Both the position numbers and the translations under genes were made by a program. DNA of 38,920 bases, taken from assembly GCA_000336895.1 (NCBI GenBank), contig AOLX01000029.1:1-38920 (forward strand), written 5' to 3'. The number at the start of each line of letters is the position of its first letter. Position 1 is the first letter of the stretch. The notes beneath the pieces were generated by a model, which was not told the DNA's origin, searched no databases, and saw only the letters and a list, made by a program, of their open reading frames with translations. Shown here in pieces: positions 25,482 through 33,749 of the stretch. The DNA is from Haloarcula argentinensis DSM 12282. Lineage in GTDB: Archaea > Halobacteriota > Halobacteria > Halobacteriales > Haloarculaceae.

Positions 25482-25911
25482 CGTTAGGTTCAGGTAGTGT
25501 AATAACGGGTAGGTCGCTCTCGGAGACGAGTGACAGTCCCACGTCGCCGGTCAGCAGGCGAATCCACCGGTTGCCACCCCGTGGAGTGAAAACGATCGCA
25601 CTCGCGTTGATTTCGTGCGCGGTTTCAATAATCGTCTCTGCAACGTCAGTCCCATAGCGGATTTCGGTGGTGGGCGTGCAGTCGGTATCGGCCATCTCGT
25701 CACGAGCAACGCTGAACATTTTATGTGCGTAATCCTCTCGCTGCTCGACTGACGCTTTGTCCGGGGCGCCACCCGCCTTCTCGATGACGTTAATAACGGT
25801 TACATCTCCCTCCGCCGACTCTACATACGGTCGCAGCGCCCGCATGGTCGATTCTGCATCTTCCGGTGACGCAACAGGTACCAGGGCGTGTCTGAACAGC
25901 GACTCCGGCAT
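25474..25911 (-). CDS. Single-domain UspA protein, permease operon
   Basis: A 145-residue universal stress protein paralogous to the one at 18210: HALVPVASPEDA, VTVINVIEKAGG, ASAIVFTPRGGN and LPVITLP line up with it. As there, the classical nucleotide-binding Gly motif is altered. It overlaps the permease gene by eight bases and so is co-translated with it. Leftward transcription starts in the 25912-26121 divergent gap. Confidence 0.85.
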   Translation of the reverse strand: MPESLFRHALVPVASPEDAESTMRALRPYVESAEGDVTVINVIEKAGGAPDKASVEQREDYAHKMFSVARDEMADTDCTPTTEIRYGTDVAETIIETAHEINASAIVFTPRGGNRWIRLLTGDVGLSLVSESDLPVITLPEPNDD

Positions 25912-25970
25912 ACTATCCCCTCCGAAGCCGGCTGTCGGAGTGTTGATGTCCCTGAGATCTCGTGGTCGTA

Positions 25971-25996
25971 GTGAGAATCATACTGACTAGTCTCAC
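25971..25996. promoter_or_regulatory. GTGAGA/TCTCAC inverted repeat in a divergent usp gap
   Basis: GTGAGA (25971-25976) and TCTCAC (25991-25996) form an inverted repeat with a 14-base spacer, in the gap between the divergent usp genes. A possible regulator site; only six bases per arm, so chance is not excluded. Confidence 0.25.
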
Positions 25997-26063
25997 GGAC
26001 TGTATATGAATTATTTGTCTTTGCCGCTATCCATTGGTCATCCAACTATTGCACGGTCGATTT

Positions 26064-26099
26064 GCTACGGAATGCGGAATCAGCACCTGCGTTTAATAC
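26064..26099 (+). promoter_or_regulatory. Conserved usp promoter, copy B
   Basis: GCTACGGAATGCGGAA (26064-26079) differs in one base from copy A at 16577, and the TATA-like TTTAATAC (26092-26099) starts at the same 28-base offset. The ATG at 26122 is 30 bases beyond the TATA start, fitting a leaderless transcript. Confidence 0.6.
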
Positions 26100-26121
26100 T
26101 GATGGGCCACCACTCGTTTAC

Positions 26122-26994
26122 ATGAGTCATGATGAGGGTAGTCTCCGAGAGTTTCTAGAGCGGTCCGAGACGCCTGATTCGCCACCCCGTATTCTCTACC
26201 CGATATTCAGTTCCCACGACAACTTCACGTTCGAGACAGCGATGAATATCGCTGAGGGTGTCGAGGGAGAACTACTTGTCCTTGATTTACTCACCGACAA
26301 CAGCCTCCGTAGCACTGAGGTGACATCAATCGGCCGAAAATTACTGCAGGCACACATAGACGAGGACCACACTGTCGATGCGCATTTAATCGTCGAAGAG
26401 ACAGATAGTCCACTCTCGACTGCGGTTACCGTCGCACAGCAACGGCATGTCCAACTCGTCGTGTTCGACGAACACACGCCCGAGTTGCTGGGCGAAGGGC
26501 TTCGCGGTGACGCGGCCGACCAGATGCGAAAAAAAGCAGCATGTGACGTGGTCTCAGTCACGCATCCCCGGAGTGGGGCAAGCATCTCTTCGGTGCTCGT
26601 CCCACTTGCTGGTGGCGAACATTCTGGTCTCGCAGTCGTCGTCGGCGGAGCGCTGGCAGCAGGCGCGAACGCTGTTGTCGAGCTCTTTCATGTAACACAG
26701 GACAAAGCTGAGACCGAGGCCGCACAGGCCACGGAACTGTTCGACACGGCACGGGCACGGCTCCCCGAGTCGGTCGAACTGGATACGCACCATCTTGAAG
26801 CGCCTGACGCCGCGGAGGCAATCATCGACGAGTCTGCCCACTACGACGTAACTGTAATAGGCAAACCGACTCAGAGCCGTCTCATAGAATTTATTACTGG
26901 CTCGGTAACCAAATCCGTAACCGAAGCCTCAGAAAACGCGGTTCTTACAGTCCAGCGTGGCGACGACGATGGGTTCAGTTTTGAGGGACATTAA
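26122..26994 (+). CDS. Tandem UspA-domain protein, copy B
   Basis: A 290-residue protein closely paralogous to that at 16634 over the whole length: LREFLERSETPDSPPRILYP, FSSHDNFTFE and DEHTPELLGEG match segment by segment. Two UspA-like domains (about 20-145 and 155-280), the second with EFITGSVTKSVTEASENAV. A longer frame opens at 26062 but runs through the promoter, so the ATG at 26122 is chosen. It converges on the small gene at 26991 with a four-base overlap. Likely role: nucleotide-dependent regulator associated with K+ or amino-acid transport (context). Confidence 0.87.
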   Translation: MSHDEGSLREFLERSETPDSPPRILYPIFSSHDNFTFETAMNIAEGVEGELLVLDLLTDNSLRSTEVTSIGRKLLQAHIDEDHTVDAHLIVEETDSPLSTAVTVAQQRHVQLVVFDEHTPELLGEGLRGDAADQMRKKAACDVVSVTHPRSGASISSVLVPLAGGEHSGLAVVVGGALAAGANAVVELFHVTQDKAETEAAQATELFDTARARLPESVELDTHHLEAPDAAEAIIDESAHYDVTVIGKPTQSRLIEFITGSVTKSVTEASENAVLTVQRGDDDGFSFEGH

Positions 26995-27254
26995 TCCTCG
27001 CGCGTGGGAGTCTCATCGTGGTCTGGTTCGACGACCCATTCGGCACCTTCCTGTACCACCGTGCCAGTGTACGACTGTTCAATAGCATCGCTGTCCTGTT
27101 CAACCACCTCGTACTCGTAATCCTGGTCGGTAACAGCCTCGAGTGACGAGATACGGACACCCCTGTCACCATTGGCCTGTGCATACACAAACAGCGCGGA
27201 GTAATAGTCATGAATAGCGTCTTCTATCTGCTCTTCAGCAGTATCATCGGTCAT
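26991..27254 (-). CDS. Uncharacterised 87-aa acidic protein
   Basis: A small, very acidic soluble protein. The first half is helical (EEQIEDAIHDYYSALFVYAQ), the second half strand-rich (VISSL region, YEYEVVEQDSD, SYTGTVVQEGAEWVVEPDHD), which recalls small alpha-beta cone folds of the NTF2 type but is too short to assign. It lies between the USP and Trk genes on the leftward strand and precedes trkH copy 3 by the gap 27255-27398 in reverse order, so it is downstream of that gene and may be co-transcribed. Confidence 0.65.
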   Translation of the reverse strand: MTDDTAEEQIEDAIHDYYSALFVYAQANGDRGVRISSLEAVTDQDYEYEVVEQDSDAIEQSYTGTVVQEGAEWVVEPDHDETPTRED

Positions 27255-27398
27255 GAGTTATGGATACATAAGCGCGCATAAAAAGGCTATGTTGAATGCG
27301 TATTCCCATCTATTTTAAGACCGGATTGCTAATGGCCTTGGTTCTACAGACAGCCCAACTCCAAAGCCGCGAGGTAGATTCGGTCCGGTGTATTGGCA

Positions 27399-28967
27399 CT
27401 ACCACTCCCAGAACGACCGGGTGAAGAGCACCAGCATAGGGATCACTTCGAGTCGGCCAAGCCACATCAGAACTATCATCAGGAGTTTCGAGGTCGCTGG
27501 GAAAGAGAGATAACTCCCGAACGGACCGAGCAGACCGAACCCTGGTCCGATGTTTCCGATGGTCGCGATGCTTGCGCTGAGTGCTTCGATCGTCGTGAGG
27601 CTGAGGCCGACGCGACTGGCATCGAGTGCAATTACCACGGTTGACACCCCGAAAATAAATAGATAGAGAAACGTGAACGAGAAGACGCCTCTGACGACAT
27701 CCTCGTCGACAGTGCGCCCGCCGAGTTTGACTGGTTCGACGACGTCTGGGTAGACTGTTGTGGACAGTTGCCGCCGAGCAGCCTTGAGAAGGACGAGCCA
27801 TCGGATGATCTTGATGCCGCCACCAGTCGATCCTGCTGACCCACCGATGAACATCACTCCCAATAACAGCACTTGCGCCCATTCGCTCCACTGTGCGAAA
27901 TCGCTCGTCGCGTATCCCGTTGAGTTGAGCAGTGTGACTGTCTGAAACAACGCCTGCCGGAGCGAGTTCTCAGCGATGCCTCGGGTGACACCTCCCAGTT
28001 CTAGCGGCGGAGCCGCTCCAGTGAACAAGAGTCCCCAGAGGAGAACCGTGACCCCACCGATGGCCCCAATATATCCCTGAAACTCTCGATTCCGAAACAC
28101 GTCGAGATACTGCCCGTGGAGAACGAAATAAAAGAGCGCAAAGTTCGTCCCCGCAACGATGATGAAGGGAATCACGAGCCACTGGACTGCTGGCGAGAAG
28201 GCAGCGATACTCTTAGCTTGGGGAGAGAATCCGCCGGTTGGAAGCGTTGTGAAGCCGTGAGCGATCGCGTTGTACAGGTTCATGTTGGGCGCCCACCCCC
28301 GCAGGTGGAGACCGTAGAGGAGACAGATCAACAGGACAGTGAATCCGGTGTAGACAAGCCACAGGATGCGGGCCGTTTCGGCAATCTTGGGCGTCAGCTT
28401 CTGTAGTTCTGGGCCGGGTGCTTCGGCGCTGATGAGTTGCGCACCGTTGACCGCTAGCTCGGGGAGAATGGCCACCATGAGCACGATTATCCCCATCCCA
28501 CCGAGCCATTGCGTCAGTTGGCGGTACATCAACAGGGCATGAGAATGCCGTTCGAGCGAGATTTCGCCCAAAACGGTTGCCCCCGTCGTAGTGAATCCCG
28601 AAGTGGATTCGAACAACGCGTTAACGAACGAGTTGAACAGGGCACTCGGCGAGCCGAGTGCGAGCCCGACCGTCGATTGAGTGCCCATGCCGGCGAGCAG
28701 GTACGGTATCGTCCCTCCCACAGAGACACCGACCCAAGCCAGAGTGACAAACAACAGCGCTTCCTCAAGTCCGAGGTCAGAGTCATCCTCAAGACGTTCG
28801 AGTGCAAGTCCGAGGGCGGCTGTCATGGCGATCGACACGAGAAAGACCAAGCGATCATTCCCGTAGATAATCGCGACGGACAACGGGAGCGCCATCGTCA
28901 CGGCGAGGTACTTCAGAACTGTCCCGACGAGCGCGACGCTCTGTCGCCAGTTGACGCTTACCTGCAT
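27399..28967 (-). CDS. trkH: TrkH-family potassium channel subunit, copy 3 (canonical type)
   Basis: A 522-residue K+ pore with canonical TrkH features: SGFTTTGATVL, TLPTGGFSPQ, LLNSTGYATSD and TIGNIGPGFG filter loops and GGSAGSTGGGIKIIR. It is distinct from copies 1 and 2 and resembles TrkH proteins of bacteria and other archaea more closely. It lies 82 bases downstream of the two-module trkA at 29050, in the same direction, giving a standard TrkA-TrkH pair. The ATG at 28967 starts MQVSVNWRQS with a first helix at once. Confidence 0.94.
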   Translation of the reverse strand: MQVSVNWRQSVALVGTVLKYLAVTMALPLSVAIIYGNDRLVFLVSIAMTAALGLALERLEDDSDLGLEEALLFVTLAWVGVSVGGTIPYLLAGMGTQSTVGLALGSPSALFNSFVNALFESTSGFTTTGATVLGEISLERHSHALLMYRQLTQWLGGMGIIVLMVAILPELAVNGAQLISAEAPGPELQKLTPKIAETARILWLVYTGFTVLLICLLYGLHLRGWAPNMNLYNAIAHGFTTLPTGGFSPQAKSIAAFSPAVQWLVIPFIIVAGTNFALFYFVLHGQYLDVFRNREFQGYIGAIGGVTVLLWGLLFTGAAPPLELGGVTRGIAENSLRQALFQTVTLLNSTGYATSDFAQWSEWAQVLLLGVMFIGGSAGSTGGGIKIIRWLVLLKAARRQLSTTVYPDVVEPVKLGGRTVDEDVVRGVFSFTFLYLFIFGVSTVVIALDASRVGLSLTTIEALSASIATIGNIGPGFGLLGPFGSYLSFPATSKLLMIVLMWLGRLEVIPMLVLFTRSFWEW

Positions 28968-29049
28968 TCAGAAACACCACCCATAGAAATCGGGTAGCGC
29001 CCCGTCGCGTTGCTAGCTCGGCCAGTGGAATGGCGGTTCCTGTGCATCA

Positions 29050-30384
29050 TTACAGCCGTTCGATCGTGTCCTCGACGACATCGCTATCAGCGAGTATCAC
29101 GGCATGGTCGCCGGGTTCGATGACGGTATCGCCACGGGGCATACGGTAGCTCCCGTTGCGCGTGAGCGCTCCGATGACGACATCCTCCGGAAGGTCACCG
29201 ATCGCCTCGCTAATCGGTTGTCCTGCGAGCACGCTATCTGTGTCAATACGGATCTCGATCACCTCGGCTTGATTGTCTTCCAGCAGAGCGACGTTCTGAG
29301 TGTCTTGGTCACGGATGAACTCGATGATCTCCCGAGCTGTCGCCCGGCGCGGGTTCACAGCGATATCGACCCCTGCATCTTCGAACAGATCGACGTACTC
29401 GCCGTGGTCTACAATAGCGACCGACTGGTCCGCGCCCTCTCGCTTGGCCCGCAGGGCAGCCAGCAGATTCTCTTCGCTGTCGTGTGCGAGCGCTGCCACC
29501 ACGACATCGACATCAGCCATCCGTTCATTTTCGAGGAAGTCCCGGTCGGTCGGGTCCTTGTTTCGAACCGTGGTGGCGGATAACCGTTCGGAGAGTTCCC
29601 TGGCACGGTCGGCGTCTGTCTCGATGAGATGAGGACGGAGACCACGTTCTTCAAGAAGCCGGGACGTATAGTAGCCGGTGTCGCTCCCGCCGATGATCAG
29701 CACGTTCTGGGGACCTGTCTCTCGTGGGGCCAGTTCGGTGCCGAACGAGTGGACCGAATCGGGTCGGCCCGTGACGACCACGTTATCTCCCGGTTGGATA
29801 CGTGTCTTCCCAGTCGGAAAGATTGTCGCTCCGTTCCGGAAGATGACAGCGAACGTGAGCGCGTCGTACACATCGGCTTCACTGATCGTTTGGCCGAGAA
29901 TTGGACTGTCCGGCTTGATTTCGAACTCGGCCATCTGAACCGTCCCGCCTGCGAAAACATCGAAGTTCTGTGCAGCTGGTAGGCCAATCCCTCCGGCTGC
30001 TGCGGCGACTGTCAGCAGATTACTCCCGACCATGAAATCGACATCGAAGACGTTCTTAGCCTGATCCCAGGTGTCGATATATTTCAGGTTCTTGACTCGT
30101 GCAACCGTCGTAACGTCAGTAAGTGCCCTCGCTGTGCCACAGGTGATGATGTTGATCTCGTCGCTGTCGGTACTAGCGATTAGAATATCGGCATCCTTGA
30201 TGCCGGCCTCTCGGAGGGTTTCAATGGCCGAACTGTCACCAGGTACCGTGAGCACATCGAGGTCATATCTGAGTCTGTCAATCCGCTCGGTGTTCACGTC
30301 GATCATTACGATGTCGTGATTCGCATCGAGTGCTGCTGCGACCCTCGTTCCCACCTGACCAGCGCCAGCTATTATGACCCGCAT
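29050..30384 (-). CDS. trkA: TrkA, full-length with two RCK modules, copy 4
   Basis: A 444-residue classical TrkA with two RCK modules. Module one has GAGQVG (7-12), the acidic strand-two end VMIDVN, and RCK_C about 135-215; module two has the Rossmann start VLIIGGSDTGYY (GGSDTG) at about 230, and RCK_C about 370-440. NAD(H) and ATP/ADP binding would gate TrkH at 27399. The frame opens at 30453 but ATG 30384 follows a TATA-like sequence and palindrome about 16-27 bases upstream, so it is chosen. This trkA-trkH pair is the ancestral-looking system; the others in the cluster are derived. Confidence 0.94.
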   Translation of the reverse strand: MRVIIAGAGQVGTRVAAALDANHDIVMIDVNTERIDRLRYDLDVLTVPGDSSAIETLREAGIKDADILIASTDSDEINIITCGTARALTDVTTVARVKNLKYIDTWDQAKNVFDVDFMVGSNLLTVAAAAGGIGLPAAQNFDVFAGGTVQMAEFEIKPDSPILGQTISEADVYDALTFAVIFRNGATIFPTGKTRIQPGDNVVVTGRPDSVHSFGTELAPRETGPQNVLIIGGSDTGYYTSRLLEERGLRPHLIETDADRARELSERLSATTVRNKDPTDRDFLENERMADVDVVVAALAHDSEENLLAALRAKREGADQSVAIVDHGEYVDLFEDAGVDIAVNPRRATAREIIEFIRDQDTQNVALLEDNQAEVIEIRIDTDSVLAGQPISEAIGDLPEDVVIGALTRNGSYRMPRGDTVIEPGDHAVILADSDVVEDTIERL

Positions 30385-30399
30385 TCGTGTATTTGATTC

Positions 30400-30411
30400 A
30401 TATCCGGATAT
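30400..30411. promoter_or_regulatory. Palindrome at the trkA copy 4 promoter
   Basis: ATATCCGGATAT is a perfect 12-base palindrome, 16-27 bases upstream of the ATG at 30384, overlapping the TATA-like ATATATCC read leftward. A repressor bound here would block TBP/TFB or initiation. Candidate operator for the leftward trkA-trkH genes. Confidence 0.45.
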
Positions 30412-30888
30412 ATTGATTTGACTCCTCGCTTCCGATTCCACTGATATCAACAAGCTGTCAGACTACATAGAAATTGGTGGTTTGACGTTGACTACATAGT
30501 ATTTTAAGCATCTGCCTTAGGAATGATGTCTGAGGAGACGTAACCTCTGGTTCATCGTACATCTCTTCGTTAAACTCCGAGTTCGTCGAGTGGTCTTGTA
30601 GGGATTGATCTGCTGTCCAGACACCGGCGTAAAGTCGACTTCAGTCACACTTCCTGCAGCATCGGTTGAGCGTATAAATTATGCACCCCGAATCCTCGCG
30701 AACGACCGACACAGCACAGATTCCAGAGAGTCGTATAACCACCCGTAGCCGATCGATGTAGGCACAAATTCGATATGTGGATTCTTCATACTATTTATGA
30801 ACTACGTTAGAATTTTAACATGCATTGGGCTGGCTATACAGTATGTACATTTTTCAGATGCGGAAGAATTTGACGTACTGAAGAAGCG
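30412..30888. other. Gene-free stretch between trkA and a small membrane gene
   Basis: I see no gene in these 477 bases. Reverse-strand open segments between about 30500 and 30660 have no start or family resemblance and look like debris. TATA-like sequences occur near 30670 and 30795, but their genes are not clear. Confidence 0.35.
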
Positions 30889-31146
30889 ATGGTTAGTACG
30901 AGATTGGTACTTTTACTGAATGGAGTGCTCCCTAGTGAGGCAAGAATTGAAATGCTAGTACTCCTCCTCACAGTGGGTACTCTCCTCATAGGAGTCCCGA
31001 CAGTTGGGATGTATCGGGAAGCGAACCAGCACGACAACCACCTGTCCGCGTGGACTGGGGGAATGTTCCTGTTGGCCCTCTGTATTCCTGTATTCGGGCC
31101 GATTCTCCTCTGGTTACTGTACACCGGTATAGAGGTCAAAGAGTGA
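30889..31146 (+). CDS. Small membrane protein, two helices
   Basis: An 85-residue protein with hydrophobic segments at about 22-41 (MLVLLLTVGTLLIGVPTVGM) and 57-79 (GGMFLLALCIPVFGPILLWL), separated by a charged loop (YREANQHDNHLSAW). Unrecognised. It stands alone in an intergenic-rich stretch and has no strong promoter or ribosome-binding site, so its reality is moderately supported by hydrophobic pattern only. Confidence 0.5.
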   Translation: MVSTRLVLLLNGVLPSEARIEMLVLLLTVGTLLIGVPTVGMYREANQHDNHLSAWTGGMFLLALCIPVFGPILLWLLYTGIEVKE

Positions 31147-31219
31147 AAATCTACAATCATCAATACGCAGTCTTATTGAGCAGTTAATTCAGCCAAGATC
31201 CTCTAAATCTCATATTGCG

Positions 31220-31348
31220 TACATTGAGACTGGCGGTCTCAACTACTGTGAAACCTAGGAGAACTGAGACTACAAGAGGTTTAGCAGGACTTAATGCATG
31301 TATTTGGACGTACCGTCGAGATGAAACTGCTCCAGATTAGCTCTCAAT
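31220..31348 (+). repeat. Repeat family copy 3
   Basis: This copy matches copy 2 in its leading arm (ATTGAGA, GTCTCAACTACTGTG) and copy 1 in its trailing part (AATGCATGTATTTGGACG, CGTCGAG, GCTCCAGA, AGCTCTCAAT). The inverted repeat is worn (GTCTCAAC against CTGAGAC). It lies in the gene-free stretch 31147-31474, which holds nothing else recognisable. Confidence 0.7.
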
Positions 31349-31474
31349 GTCGCTAAGCAGTATGAGTGACCAGTAATGGGCACAAATAATAGTTGCTTCG
31401 TTGGGTCCAACTGCACATCGGGCGCTCTGTGGATAGCACAGTGTGACCTATTCGGATTTTACAGAAAAACATGG

Positions 31475-31852
31475 TCAGAAACATCTGAGGAGTGACCAGA
31501 TTAAAGAGTCGATCACTGAGACGGCTACTGAAATCAATAAAAGGGTACAGATCATCATAATGAAGCCCACAATTATGCGTGGGAGTCGGTGCGCTATTAG
31601 AAAATTAAAGCGTCCCCACTCTGCCTCATATAGATAGCTCCGAATCCGCCACACACTCGCAAACCCCAGTGCGAAACCAACGATAGTCACAACAATAGCA
31701 GACACCGAACGGAAATCTACTATCACATGTATCCCCTGCGTGTGCCAAGCAGTACAATCCTCCGGCGGAGGCCACGTTTCGCGAGATCCGGATAATCCAT
31801 CTGTGCAGTTGGGTTCGTAAAGTAGTTGATGACTACAACCGGTGGTAAGCAA
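31475..31852 (-). CDS. Possible small membrane protein
   Basis: A frame of 125 codons from a TTG at 31852. Two hydrophobic segments (about 48-68, VSAIVVTIVGFALGFASVW, and 88-115, PRIIVGFIMMICTLLLISVAV) are separated by a charged, Tyr-rich loop. The first 40 residues are unlike a normal N-terminus; a GTG near 31723 just before the first helix may be the real start. No family recognised and no coupling to neighbours. Confidence 0.4.
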   Translation of the reverse strand: MLTTGCSHQLLYEPNCTDGLSGSRETWPPPEDCTAWHTQGIHVIVDFRSVSAIVVTIVGFALGFASVWRIRSYLYEAEWGRFNFLIAHRLPRIIVGFIMMICTLLLISVAVSVIDSLIWSLLRCF

Positions 31853-31997
31853 CCGGTAGCGACGTACAGAGCCGAGTGGACAGGTGAATCAGTCCCGTCG
31901 GTCGGGCACCTGCTCGTAGACGACGTATCCGGCGTCTGAGACTGGCCATCATGGACAGGATCGTGATCGTTAGCTAGAGTTTCAAATAGGTCTCAGA

Positions 31998-32037
31998 TTG
32001 AGCGAAAGAGTATTTGTCCCTGAACACTCTCGCTCAA
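31998..32037. repeat. TTGAGCGA/TCGCTCAA inverted repeat
   Basis: TTGAGCGA at 31998-32005 and TCGCTCAA at 32030-32037 are perfect complements with a 24-base spacer. They lie in the 385-base stretch 31853-32237, which has no gene; a short reverse-strand segment at about 31897-31951 (AGYVVYEQVPDRRD then stop) looks like the tail of a lost gene. Possible operator or transcript hairpin. Confidence 0.4.
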
Positions 32038-32237
32038 ATCATCGAATATCCCCGCTGTTTCCGTATGATGACTTCGTAACCCAACACTGCGTGCTGAGAG
32101 TTTTGCTGTGTCGTCTGGCGTCGAGCAGTTCCCGTCCACCACATCAGCGATGACAGCTTGTACTCACAGGCACGGACCTACATCGAAGCAGTGGCCTCAA
32201 ATAGATAGTATATAGTACAATAGTTGGAACCTATTGG

Positions 32238-33467
32238 ATGCTAATTGGTACGCTACTGTTTGCGACGACGACGTTTCTCATTTGGGTTGCGCTGGTCTAT
32301 TCGTTGTCAGCGCTCTGGTGGGTAATAGAAGTCTTACCACTCGGTATCGGATGGAACTCGAGTGAGATGGACGCATGGGGACTGGATGACGTACAGGTGC
32401 GCGTTCTCACAATCGAAGCGGAAGACGTTGTTCAGGCAACCGTTGACTCAGTTCCCGACACTGTTGCCGGAATCAAGGTTATTGCTGAACAGAATATTGA
32501 AATCGATGGGGCAGCGGTGCACATCGTACCAGACTCATTCAGTTGTGAAGCAACGAACAAGGGCCGCGCTGTGGAGTGGGCACGGAGACACGTCTCCTGT
32601 GACGCAGAGTACGTATTGTACCTCGATGAAGATACACTGGTTACTGGGTTGACTGGCCTCCCTGAAGCAGACTTCGTGCAGTTTACTGAGAAGCCGATTT
32701 TCACGGGTTCACGGCTAGCCTATCTGTGTGAGGTGTTCCGAGTCGGTTACCAGTTCGAACAGCGTGCATTCCGTCGTCTTTCGTATCCACTGTACGCATG
32801 GGGCGGTGGCTTTGCAATCCGACACGAGTTGGAGGATGAACTGACTTGGGACGTGGCGACGATTACAGAAGACACGAACCTCATTTGGCGGGCTGCTGAT
32901 CGGTTTGACTTAGAGTATCGGCTCGTCGACGCTCGATTTCGGAATCAAGCGCCACCATCGCTGAAAGCGATGATTAAGCAACGCCGTCGGTGGATGTCCG
33001 GGACACTGAAAGATAATCATATCCTCCCACTATTGTACCAACCACTGACACTAACTCGCGTCGTGTCCTGGGGATTTTCTCCAGCTATTCCACTGTTGAT
33101 TATTGGTGCATCATTCGTCCCCGGTGCAACAGTCAGCATCCAGTTCTTCGAACTGATTTCGACTGCGCTACTGGTCGTGCTGTTTATTTATATGCTGTTT
33201 GGCCTATGGGCCTACAGAAAACATCCATTGCTGTGGCCGGTGTTCCTAATATTGACACCGCTGGCCGTTGTCCTCCATGCAATCGGGGCTGCATGGGGTG
33301 TTATTAGCCCAATCGAGGAATTTGAGGTCACAGAGAAAGTCGCACCCGAGACCGTCGAAGACGTCAACCCAGAATTGAGCGAGGGCGCAATCGCCGCTCA
33401 TGAGGGACAAGACCGTCTTGTCCGGGACTCAGCTGACGAATTCGATACAGAGCTGTTCAGAGACTAG
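32238..33467 (+). CDS. Membrane GT2-family glycosyltransferase
   Basis: A 409-residue GT-A fold glycosyltransferase (family 2) with membrane helices. An N-terminal helix (about 5-30) precedes the catalytic domain: Asp130-Glu131-Asp132 in YLDEDT as the metal site, Glu211-Asp212 in ITEDTNLI as the base region, and the QxxRW motif (Gln248 to Trp252 in KQRRRWMSG) typical of processive synthases. Two to four helices follow (about 275-370), then an acidic cytoplasmic tail. It resembles the Egghead/BRE-3-like and cellulose/hyaluronan synthase-like groups; the polymer or lipid acceptor is unknown. A TATATAG box at 32207-32213 lies about 28 bases before the ATG. Confidence 0.85.
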   Translation: MLIGTLLFATTTFLIWVALVYSLSALWWVIEVLPLGIGWNSSEMDAWGLDDVQVRVLTIEAEDVVQATVDSVPDTVAGIKVIAEQNIEIDGAAVHIVPDSFSCEATNKGRAVEWARRHVSCDAEYVLYLDEDTLVTGLTGLPEADFVQFTEKPIFTGSRLAYLCEVFRVGYQFEQRAFRRLSYPLYAWGGGFAIRHELEDELTWDVATITEDTNLIWRAADRFDLEYRLVDARFRNQAPPSLKAMIKQRRRWMSGTLKDNHILPLLYQPLTLTRVVSWGFSPAIPLLIIGASFVPGATVSIQFFELISTALLVVLFIYMLFGLWAYRKHPLLWPVFLILTPLAVVLHAIGAAWGVISPIEEFEVTEKVAPETVEDVNPELSEGAIAAHEGQDRLVRDSADEFDTELFRD

Positions 33468-33717
33468 CTGTACTCGCAGAGCACATTGTTGACGGGTGCG
33501 AACTTCGGTGCATTCATCTCAAGCACATCAGGTCGGCCCGTTTGCCTCCCTCGAGACTCCCGATTTCGCCACCGATGTTGAGTGTTTTTGCACCCTCAAT
33601 GGTGAGCATCTGGACCAGTTCTCGAGAGGTGAAATGGCCAGCCCCCCATAGGTTGGCCGCGAGGAGCCGGTCAGCAAGCAGGCCCGTGTCATCAGGGAGG
33701 GCAAGCTACGGTATCCC
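33466..33717 (-). pseudogene. 3' fragment of an amidohydrolase (MtaD/TrzA type)
   Basis: The reverse strand reads GLLADRLLAANLWGAG, then HFTSRELVQMLTIEGAKTL, GGEIGSLEGGKRADL, and after a frameshift MNAPKFAPVNNVLCEYS and a stop. This is the C-terminal part of an S-adenosylhomocysteine/methylthioadenosine deaminase-type amidohydrolase. The 5' three quarters of the gene, including the metal-binding HxH region, are gone, and the natural C-terminus is cut at the end of the GT2 gene. A recombination scar at the junction with the parA locus. Confidence 0.8.
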
Positions 33718-33749
33718 CAGCCACCTACTGGGAAAAACACAAAACGGGC

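Noticed and set aside
26062..26121. Upstream extension of uspA copy B
   Set aside because: It runs through a conserved promoter motif and TATA-like box shared with 16577-16612.
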